A DNA stretch of 9,026 bases from Candidatus Gastranaerophilales bacterium (lineage in GTDB: Bacteria; Cyanobacteriota; Vampirovibrionia; Gastranaerophilales; Gastranaerophilaceae): NCBI GenBank assembly GCA_905235825.1, contig CAJONH010000312.1:1-9026 (forward strand). Direction: 5' to 3'. This document shows, piece by piece, positions 1 to 4,895 of this stretch. Within the stretch, counting starts at the first letter, position 1. Every line of letters starts with the position of its first letter. The notes below the pieces were generated by a model, which saw only the letters and a list, made by a program, of their open reading frames with translations, had not been told where the DNA came from and searched no databases. A program made the position numbers and the translations under genes.

Positions 1-33
1 AAAAAATTTAATATGTTTTGCATAATTTTATGT

Positions 34-48
34 CTTTCCAATGGAAAG
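34..48. promoter_or_regulatory. 15-bp perfect palindrome, candidate operator of the AbrB-like gene
   Basis: CTTTCCA and TGGAAAG form perfect 7-bp arms around a single central A, 57 bp upstream of the small AbrB-like gene. It is G/C-containing in an otherwise A/T-only stretch, so it is unlikely to be simple AT-rich chance. Symmetric sites of this size are typical of dimeric repressors, and AbrB/MazE-type proteins are often autoregulated. That this site is bound by the downstream product is inference. I found no convincing -35/-10 pair around it. Confidence 0.4.
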
Positions 49-70
49 TATACACTAAAGCATTAATAAA

Positions 71-89
71 GTAAAGTACATGTAAAGTA
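71..89. repeat. Two 8-bp direct repeats with 11-bp period, possible protein-binding site
   Basis: GTAAAGTA occurs at 71-78 and again at 82-89. The 11-bp period places both copies on the same face of the helix. The 8-bp palindrome TACATGTA (77-84) sits across the junction. The array ends 16 bp before the start codon of the AbrB-like gene, where a bound protein could block transcription or translation initiation. The repeats are directly visible; a regulatory role is inferred. Confidence 0.35.
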
Positions 90-105
90 ATTGTATAGGT
101 AAAAC

Positions 106-252
106 ATGAAAAAGAAACTATATAGAAGTGGAAATGCTTGGGCTCTATTAATACAAAAAGCGATTTTAGAACTTCTTGATATTAATCCGAAGGTTGATGA
201 AGTTGAACTTGAAATTGAAGGAAAAGTTTTAAAAGTAAGAAAAAAAGAGTAA
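106..252 (+). CDS. Small AbrB/MazE/SpoVT-type DNA-binding protein (48 aa)
   Basis: This 48-residue ORF is almost exactly one swapped-hairpin AbrB/MazE domain. It starts with KKKLYRSGNAWALLI, which matches the family signature of a basic strand, then S/G-N-S/A-W, then hydrophobic residues. It continues with an ILELLDINP helix-turn, an acidic DEVELEIE strand and a closing VLKVRKK strand. Such proteins dimerise and bind DNA, often as antitoxins or transition-state regulators. No toxin-like ORF lies on either side, so it appears to be a solitary regulator rather than half of a standard toxin-antitoxin pair, although the upstream neighbour is cut off by the window edge. The ATG at 106 is preceded by a weak AGGT and by the direct repeats at 71-89. 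The family call is confident; the target is unknown. Confidence 0.8.
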   Translation: MKKKLYRSGNAWALLIQKAILELLDINPKVDEVELEIEGKVLKVRKKE

Positions 253-284
253 GTTTTTGCCGGTTAATAGTCATTTTAGGTTTG

Positions 285-307
285 ATATAAAAAGATGTTT
301 TTTATAT
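285..307 (+). promoter_or_regulatory. A/T inverted repeat abutting the promoter of the TolC-like pair
   Basis: ATATAAAAA (285-293) and TTTTTATAT (299-307) form 9-bp arms with a 5-nt loop. The right arm runs into the extended -10 element. It could be a weak end signal for the small AbrB-like gene or a protein-binding site over the promoter. The all-A/T composition makes either reading tentative. Confidence 0.25.
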
Positions 308-328
308 GATATAATTTTATTGAAAGGG
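307..328 (+). promoter_or_regulatory. Extended -10 promoter and ribosome-binding site of the TolC-like pair
   Basis: A perfect extended -10, TG-A-TATAAT, occupies 307-315. It needs little or no -35; the nearest, TTGATA at 282-287, is too far at 22 bp. Transcription would begin near 321-323. AAGGG at 324-328 then lies 8 nt before a TTG start codon at 337, giving a very short leader. This spacing supports TTG as the real start, since the next downstream in-frame Met would remove the signal peptide. Confidence 0.6.
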
Positions 329-336
329 ATAGTGTA

Positions 337-1164
337 TTGAAAAAACATTTATTTATATTATTATTATTAATTCTTTCAGGTGTTAATTTTTCTAATGCCG
401 AGGTTATAAAACTTGAAAATCCTGAAAAAAATGCAATAAAATTAAATCTCACTGAAAAATCAGGAAATAAAAATCTGGTAATAAAAGACAGATATGTTAT
501 TGAAGATCTTATTAAAATTCAAAAAGAAGAAGAAGTGAAAGATATTGAAACGCTGTGGAATGCGACCGTAGAAAATAATACATTAATAAAGTTTACAATG
601 AATAAACTTAATACTCCCGAATCACAAAGAAGATTGCATTCTTCAATAATGGCAAAAAGTCTTTCATCATTAATATACGGTGCAAGTTTTATCCCGATGT
701 TTACGGGAGCAAATGCAATGGTGCAATCAGCATCGTTTTCTGCCGGACGATTAGCAAATAATTATATAAATAAAAATTCTGCCGATACCCAAAAGGCTCC
801 TATAACGGATACCGAACTTATTCAACTTGCAGGTACGATAGAAGAACTTCAAGAAAAAATTATATCGTCATATTATGAATACAAAGGTGCTTTGAATAAA
901 TTAAAAGATACACGTTCAAGAATAATTCTTTATAATAAAAATTATGCAAATGCCTTAAAGAAAAATTCAATGACGGAACTGATAGTATCATCAGCATTAT
1001 ATGAAGATATGCAGATGCAGGAATATCAACAGGAACAGGAAGCAAAAAAATACTACCTTTCACTTGAAAGACTTGCAGGGAAAAAAGCAGTGGATTCACT
1101 TATTCTCTCTCAATATGCACTTAAAAATCAACTTATAAATACGGAAAAAATAAGACAGCAATGA
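337..1164 (+). CDS. Exported helical protein resembling one TolC/OEP repeat, first of a paralogous pair
   Basis: The 275-residue product begins with a signal peptide: KK, a Leu/Ile-rich core, and a likely signal peptidase I site near SNA/E at residues 20-22. A short variable segment follows, then a helix around LWNATVENNTLIKF (73-86). A Gly/Ala/Ser-rich, weakly hydrophobic middle spans about 108-139. Two long helices fill about 158-255. The last part (about 187-250) has the pattern of the outer-membrane efflux protein family, with many Ala/Tyr/Gln/Glu positions closing in LERLAGKKAV. A normal TolC has two such repeats plus beta strands in about 430-470 residues, so this is about half size with no obvious barrel strands. 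It is related along most of its length to the next gene, with which it overlaps by 4 bp (ATGA). It starts at TTG behind AAGGG. An efflux or envelope-spanning role is inferred; export and the paralogy are well supported. Confidence 0.7.
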   Translation: MKKHLFILLLLILSGVNFSNAEVIKLENPEKNAIKLNLTEKSGNKNLVIKDRYVIEDLIKIQKEEEVKDIETLWNATVENNTLIKFTMNKLNTPESQRRLHSSIMAKSLSSLIYGASFIPMFTGANAMVQSASFSAGRLANNYINKNSADTQKAPITDTELIQLAGTIEELQEKIISSYYEYKGALNKLKDTRSRIILYNKNYANALKKNSMTELIVSSALYEDMQMQEYQQEQEAKKYYLSLERLAGKKAVDSLILSQYALKNQLINTEKIRQQ

Positions 1165-2024
1165 AAAAAATAATAATGACAACATTAATATTCTTTACTT
1201 CAAATATTGTTTTTGCAGAAACAACAGAATTAAAAGAACCCAAAAAACCTGCATACAGATTAGGTTTGACATACAATATTGAAAAAGAATATAAAGTGAC
1301 GGATTTAACCAAATCACAAAAAGCAAAAACGGCATCTTATGCAAAAGCATATTTAAAAAATTCCACTTATGCAGATAGTACGTTAAAAGATTTATCAAAT
1401 GAAATTTCGAAGCTGTTGACGGTTGAAAAAGAAGATATGCTTGAACATATTCAAATTTTATGGACGGGAGCGGCACTTCGCAGTGAAACAATAAAGTTTG
1501 CACTGTATAAACTTTCAAATCCTGATGCGGATAAACCCGATGAAACAATAGTAAAAAAAATAATAAGACCTTTATCTACCGTATCATCCATAGCAGGGGC
1601 AGGGCTTGGCGATCCATTCAGTGCAACGGCAGCTATGGTAAGCGGACATTTACTTAATTCTCTTTCATTTAATGATAAAGATTTAAATTACAAATATACT
1701 AAAGTTACTGATGCAGATATGATAGTACTAATTACAAAAGTGGATAATATGCAAAAACAGGTAATTGATAAGTACTATGATTATATGACCAGCTATAATC
1801 TTCTTTCGATGTGTGAAAAAAATCTAAAGACAAGAGAAAAACGGTATAATTCGGGTATATATAAAACTCAGGAGCAAATGCTGATTGCTGATGCATACTA
1901 CAGAAGTGCCATTGATACAAAAGAAAAATTGCAGCTTGAATTTTTGGAAAATAGAGCAGCTCTTGAGCAAATAGTCGGCATTGAAGCACTTCAGGAATTT
2001 GAAAAAACACTCGTAAATAAATAG
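1161..2024 (+). CDS. Exported helical protein resembling one TolC/OEP repeat, second of the pair
   Basis: The 287-residue product has a signal peptide ending at VFA/E (residue 19). It then carries about 40 residues absent from the first gene, rich in Lys and Ala and probably helical. The paralogous region follows: ILWTGAALRSETIKFAL-KLSNP (99-121), a Gly/Ala/Ser-rich segment with GAGLGDPFSATAAMV (146-160), then TDADMIVLITKVDNMQKQ and YYDY. The C-terminal hairpin (about 213-275) looks most like the efflux family: REKRYNSGIYKTQEQMLIA, then AYYRSAIDTKEKLQLEFLENR, then LEQIVG. In TolC-type proteins this is where a helix turns and the second one ends before the equatorial region. The ATG start overlaps the upstream stop, so translation is probably coupled and the two proteins are made together. 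No membrane anchor beyond the signal peptide is seen. The family-level call is moderate; the partner transporter is not in the window. Confidence 0.7.
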   Translation: MKKIIMTTLIFFTSNIVFAETTELKEPKKPAYRLGLTYNIEKEYKVTDLTKSQKAKTASYAKAYLKNSTYADSTLKDLSNEISKLLTVEKEDMLEHIQILWTGAALRSETIKFALYKLSNPDADKPDETIVKKIIRPLSTVSSIAGAGLGDPFSATAAMVSGHLLNSLSFNDKDLNYKYTKVTDADMIVLITKVDNMQKQVIDKYYDYMTSYNLLSMCEKNLKTREKRYNSGIYKTQEQMLIADAYYRSAIDTKEKLQLEFLENRAALEQIVGIEALQEFEKTLVNK

Positions 2025-2035
2025 TCTTAACTAAA

Positions 2036-2104
2036 CCTGTTAATTGAAATTTCCCAAAAAGACTTGTACTAAATCAAATAAAAATGTATTATAGAGTTAA
2101 CAGG
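2036..2104. repeat. 8-bp inverted repeat flanking the pilT promoter
   Basis: CCTGTTAA (2036-2043) and TTAACAGG (2097-2104) are perfect inverted copies 53 bp apart. The -35 and -10 elements lie between them, and the right copy falls on the expected transcription start. Because most of the structure lies upstream of that start, it would act as paired DNA sites rather than as an RNA hairpin in the pilT transcript. Function is unproven. Confidence 0.3.
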
Positions 2105-2128
2105 GAAGTAATGAGCAATTAATGAGGT
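2064..2128 (+). promoter_or_regulatory. pilT promoter and ribosome-binding site
   Basis: TTGTAC (2064-2069) and TATTAT (2087-2092) are separated by exactly 17 bp, giving a start near 2099. GAGGT at 2124-2128 lies 5 nt before the pilT ATG at 2134, a good Shine-Dalgarno. pilT is therefore probably its own transcription unit, although no clear terminator separates it from the upstream pair and readthrough is possible. Confidence 0.55.
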
Positions 2129-2133
2129 AGAAA

Positions 2134-3204
2134 ATGCTAATAGAAGACTTATTAAAAGAAGTTATGCAGTACAAAGCAAGTGACTTGCACGTATCTGCCG
2201 GTATGCCGCCTATATTAAGAATTGACGGAAACCTTTTAAAAACGAAATATCCTTCATTTACACCACGTGATGTCGAAGAACTTTTGTTCCCTATGTTAAG
2301 TAACGAACAAAGGCGAATACTTGAACAAACTTGGGAATTGGATATGTCTTATGGTGTTTCGGGTGTCGGACGTTTCAGGGTCAATGTTTATAAAAACAGG
2401 GGAACTTATGCTGCAGCATTCAGAACGGTTATAAGTACTGTTCCGTCATTTGAATCATTAGGGTTAACTGATGTCGTAAAAAATATAACAATGCGTCCGA
2501 GAGGTTTAATTCTTGTAACAGGTCCTACAGGAAGCGGTAAATCAACTACTCTTGCGGCAATGATTGACTATATAAACGAAAACAGAAGCGAACATATTTT
2601 GACTATTGAGGATCCTATCGAATTTGTTCACAAATCTAAGAAGTCGGTAATTCACCAAAGAGAATTGGGACAAGATACACGTTCATTTGCAAATGCATTA
2701 AAATCGGCATTAAGAGAAGACCCTGATATTATTCTGGTCGGCGAAATGCGTGATATAGAAACAATAAGTCTTGCGATTACGGCAGCAGAAACCGGTCACC
2801 TTGTATTTGGTACATTGCATACATCATCAGCAAGCCAAACAATTGACCGTATTATAGACGTATTCCCCGAAGGTCAGCAGCAGCAAATTCGTACACAGCT
2901 GGGCGGTTGTTTAGAGGCTGTTTTTGCACAGACTTTATTGCAAAGATTGCAGCCTGACGGACAGAAAAAAGGTCGTGTAATGGCACAGGAAATTTTAATT
3001 AAAAATAATGCTATTGCCAATATGATTCGTGAAGGTAAGTCAGCACAGATATATTCAGCTATTCAAACAGGTATGGGGTCAGGTATGCAGACTTTGGAAT
3101 TTGCATTATCCGAACTTTATAAGCAAAAATTAATCACTGCGGAAGATGCTATGATGAAATCGCAAAGACCTGATGAATTAAGACGTTTAGCAGGTATTGA
3201 CTAA
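2134..3204 (+). CDS. pilT: Type IV pilus retraction ATPase PilT
   Basis: This is a hexameric cytoplasmic ATPase that powers pilus depolymerisation, giving twitching motility, surface sensing and DNA uptake. The 356 residues match the usual PilT length (about 345-370) and all hallmarks are present. The N-terminal PAS-like part contains ASDLHVSAGMPP (15-26). Walker A is GPTGSGKST (130-138), the Asp box LTIEDPIEF (156-164), Walker B DIILVGEMRD (198-207) and the His box GHLVFGTLHT (221-230). The C-terminal AIRNLIRE-type motif appears as NAIANMIREGK (292-302) and is specific to retraction ATPases. PilB-type extension ATPases are longer and carry a zinc-binding tetracysteine, absent here. No other pilus gene is in the window, so pilins, PilB, PilC and the secretin must be elsewhere. 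The stop codon overlaps that of the convergent permease gene. The start is fixed by GAGGT 5 nt upstream. Confidence 0.96.
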   Translation: MLIEDLLKEVMQYKASDLHVSAGMPPILRIDGNLLKTKYPSFTPRDVEELLFPMLSNEQRRILEQTWELDMSYGVSGVGRFRVNVYKNRGTYAAAFRTVISTVPSFESLGLTDVVKNITMRPRGLILVTGPTGSGKSTTLAAMIDYINENRSEHILTIEDPIEFVHKSKKSVIHQRELGQDTRSFANALKSALREDPDIILVGEMRDIETISLAITAAETGHLVFGTLHTSSASQTIDRIIDVFPEGQQQQIRTQLGGCLEAVFAQTLLQRLQPDGQKKGRVMAQEILIKNNAIANMIREGKSAQIYSAIQTGMGSGMQTLEFALSELYKQKLITAEDAMMKSQRPDELRRLAGID

Positions 3205-3935
3205 CCAACGTAAAATAAGAAAGTAATTATTAAATCGGCCGCCAGTAAAAAGACGGTCGATTTTATTGCTGCCTGAGTTGTTGAAATTCCGACACCTTTT
3301 GCACCTCCGGATGTATTATATCCTTGAGTTGCACAAATAAGAGGAATTATTATTCCGAAAATTACACCTCTAAAAAGACTTATATAAATATCTCTTGTAT
3401 TTAAAAAAGCCCAAACTGAATGCATATAACGATTAGGATGTAATCCGATAGTATAATAAGATGTCAGCATTCCGCCGATTACACCGAATAATTCAGCCAT
3501 AATAACAACCATTGGAACTGTTATTGCACCTGCAACAATAACAGGTGAAAAAAAATAGCCTACGGGATCAACTTTTAAAGTTTTTAATGCATCAACCTGT
3601 GAAGTAACCTGCATATTTGCTATTTCGGCACTGATTGCGGTACCCGCTCTTGCACTTATTGCAAGGGCAGCAAAACCGGGAGCAAGTTCTCTTATTAAAG
3701 CCACAACCAAAAAACCGCCAACGTAACTTTCTGCACCGGTCATTAAAAATTGTTTTGAAATTTGTAATGCAATTACTACCGTAGCAATAAAAACAATGCT
3801 TAAAGAAATAGGCAGAGAATCATAACTAAGCATAACCGCTCTGTTTAATACAGACTCACGTTTTAAATTGCCGTTTAATATATACTTAACGACCCGTATT
3901 AAATTTTGTACGCATTGTCCCAAAAAACTAATCAT
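3201..3935 (-). CDS. mlaE: MlaE/YrbE-type lipid ABC transporter permease
   Basis: The 244-residue multi-spanning inner-membrane protein belongs to the MlaE family, the permease of MCE-associated ABC systems. These move phospholipids or related lipids between inner and outer membranes. After a short amphipathic N-terminus come hydrophobic segments at about 43-62, 72-92, 128-158, 186-203 and 222-243. The conserved cytoplasmic coupling region is clear: RELAPGFAALAISARAGTAISAEI (82-105), then VTSQVDALKTLKVDP (110-124). The signature ATQGYNTSGGAKGVGISTTQA (202-222) is near the C-terminus. The length is close to E. coli MlaE (about 260). The usual partners, ATPase MlaF and MCE-domain MlaD, are not adjacent. 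The ATG at 3935 has no strong Shine-Dalgarno, and the nearest upstream ATG (3943) is out of frame and hits a stop after three codons. Its last codons overlap the pilT stop by 4 bp on the opposite strand. Confidence 0.93.
   Translation of the reverse strand: MISFLGQCVQNLIRVVKYILNGNLKRESVLNRAVMLSYDSLPISLSIVFIATVVIALQISKQFLMTGAESYVGGFLVVALIRELAPGFAALAISARAGTAISAEIANMQVTSQVDALKTLKVDPVGYFFSPVIVAGAITVPMVVIMAELFGVIGGMLTSYYTIGLHPNRYMHSVWAFLNTRDIYISLFRGVIFGIIIPLICATQGYNTSGGAKGVGISTTQAAIKSTVFLLAADLIITFLFYVG
3232..3264 (+). terminator. Candidate pilT terminator hairpin inside mlaE
   Basis: AAATCGGCCGCC (3232-3243) pairs with GACGGTCGATTT (3252-3263) around the loop AGTAAAAA, with one G-U pair and one mismatch. 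TTTTATT follows on the plus strand. The position, 28 bp past the pilT stop, is typical of an intrinsic terminator, but it lies within the coding sequence of the convergent permease (about its last 20 codons). The U-tract is short and partly inside the stem, so termination may be leaky. On the minus strand no U-tract follows, so it should not stop mlaE transcription. Confidence 0.5.
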
Positions 3936-4250
3936 ATATTCATTCTATCACAAAGCATTTTACATTATTATCATCCGATAAAATTTTATGATTTGCAAAT
4001 TTGTTAAAATTATGGATAATATCCTAAATATTATTAAACATAGTTTTATATTGGATTTTTGAATTAGTGTAAAAAATAGTTTTGTAAATCTTTATTTAAA
4101 TTCGAAAACATTTTGATATTAAACAAAAACTTTGTGATAAATTTATAGAGAGAGGGGAAGGGACAAGAGATAATATATATAATGTCAACGAAAACATATA
4201 TGGTATATTATGCAATTACTCTTGAAAGGTAGCCCCGACAGTTTTAATAT
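3936..4250. other. 315-bp divergent regulatory region between mlaE and the winged-helix gene
   Basis: No long gene is present here. The very AT-rich half next to mlaE contains three perfect palindromes close together: ATAAAATTTTAT (3978-3989), ATTTGCAAAT (3991-4000) and GGATAATATCC (4014-4024). All three lie in the presumed mlaE leader. A -35/-10 pair for mlaE is listed separately. The half next to the winged-helix gene contains a purine-rich run, AGAGAGAGGGGAAGGGA (4147-4163), unusual in this DNA. It is followed by an isolated TATAAT (4178-4183) without a matching -35. A further possible plus-strand pair is TTGATA (4113-4118) and GATAAA (4136-4141) with 17-bp spacing. A 16-codon ORF (4182-4232, MSTKTYMVYYAITLER) follows the TATAAT. 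It lacks a well-spaced ribosome-binding site and is not called as a gene. Confidence 0.5.
4045..4073 (-). promoter_or_regulatory. Candidate mlaE promoter
   Basis: Reading the minus strand, TTTACA (4073-4068) and TATAAA (4050-4045) are 17 bp apart, each five of six matches to consensus. Transcription would start near 4038 and leave a leader of about 100 nt that contains the three palindromes at 3978-4024. Confidence 0.45.
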
Positions 4251-4263
4251 GTGAGTCAAGGAG
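4222..4263 (+). promoter_or_regulatory. Candidate promoter and ribosome-binding site that favour the ATG at 4275
   Basis: TTGAAA (4222-4227) and TAATAT (4245-4250) are separated by 17 bp, predicting a transcript start near 4257. AAGGAG at 4258-4263 is followed 11 nt later by ATG at 4275. The upstream in-frame GTG at 4251 has no Shine-Dalgarno and would lie outside such a transcript. The very short leader resembles that of the TolC-like pair. If transcription instead begins further upstream, the GTG start remains possible. Confidence 0.4.
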
Positions 4264-4274
4264 ATTTTAAAGGT

Positions 4275-4889
4275 ATGAGCGAATATTTAACCAAAGAAGA
4301 AATTCGTAAATGGAGAAGCTCATTGGAACGTATTACTTTAGAGGAGTATGCGGCGAGATTAGGTAAGATTATTCAAGAAGAAAAACACGATGACAGTCTT
4401 GTGGATAGTGTAATATTGAGATCATTAAATTCAATGACAAATGAAAATTACACACATAAAACCGAAAAAATTCAATCACTGGCAATAAAGTCGTTTAATA
4501 AAGAAAAAGAACTTCAAACAAAAAAAGATATTAAACCTGTTGAAAAAAAAGAAGAAAATGTTGAAGTTATAAAGCAGGAAACCACTGAAATAAAAAAAGT
4601 TCAGCCGGTTGAAACAAAGAAAAAGGAAAATCATAAAGAAAAAGACATCAAGCCTTTAAAAGAGGAAACAGTGAATTTTTCATTCAAAAAGGCTTTGACA
4701 CCTCGTGAACAATTGGTATTTGATCATTTTCTCCAAAATAAAAATACAATTGTTTATGCAAAAGATTTAGCCAAAATATTGGAATTACCAAGAGATTATG
4801 TATATAAATATATAAAAAATCTTAGAAGCAAATTAAATGAAGACATTCTGCAAAATGCAGATAACGGCGGATATTTGCTGAAAGTATAG
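4275..4889 (+). CDS. Winged-helix DNA-binding protein with Lys/Glu-rich repetitive linker
   Basis: The 204-residue protein has three parts. Residues 1-75 (LTKEEIRKWRSSLERITLEEYAARLGK and on) look helical and match nothing I recognise. Residues 82-132 form a charged, low-complexity linker with three loose repeats: KKDIKPVEKKEEN, KKVQPVETKKKEN and EKDIKPLKEE. Residues 141-204 resemble the OmpR/PhoB-type winged helix, with LTPREQLVFDHFL, then a KDLAKILELPRDYVYKYIKNLR recognition-helix region, KLNEDIL and a closing GGYLLKV wing. Unlike a response regulator it has no Asp-containing receiver domain, so the N-terminal part may sense something else or bind a partner. It lies 6 bp before the CoA-activase-like gene and is probably its co-transcribed regulator. 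I chose the ATG at 4275 over an in-frame GTG at 4251 (8 residues longer) because of AAGGAG at 4258-4263. The winged helix is well supported; the regulon is unknown. Confidence 0.7.
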   Translation: MSEYLTKEEIRKWRSSLERITLEEYAARLGKIIQEEKHDDSLVDSVILRSLNSMTNENYTHKTEKIQSLAIKSFNKEKELQTKKDIKPVEKKEENVEVIKQETTEIKKVQPVETKKKENHKEKDIKPLKEETVNFSFKKALTPREQLVFDHFLQNKNTIVYAKDLAKILELPRDYVYKYIKNLRSKLNEDILQNADNGGYLLKV

Positions 4890-4895
4890 GGACTT

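Noticed and set aside
1..66. Open frame from the first base ending in TAA at 64-66, possibly the tail of an upstream gene
   Set aside because: Only 21 codons, Cys/Ile/Leu-rich with no recognisable motif, and it runs through the 15-bp palindrome. It cannot be told from chance.
2111..2130. Start-stop mini-ORFs (ATG AGC AAT TAA, ATG AGG TAG) in the pilT leader
   Set aside because: They are too short to be informative and overlap the pilT ribosome-binding site; probably coincidental.
4221..4250. G/C-rich stretch GGTAGCCCCGACAG as part of a riboswitch
   Set aside because: I could not match it to any known aptamer, find paired stems around it or see a terminator. It reads more simply as a promoter spacer.
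4251..4274. GTG at 4251 as start of the winged-helix protein
   Set aside because: No Shine-Dalgarno lies at a usable distance, and it overlaps a candidate -10. The ATG at 4275 has AAGGAG upstream. It remains possible if transcription begins further left.
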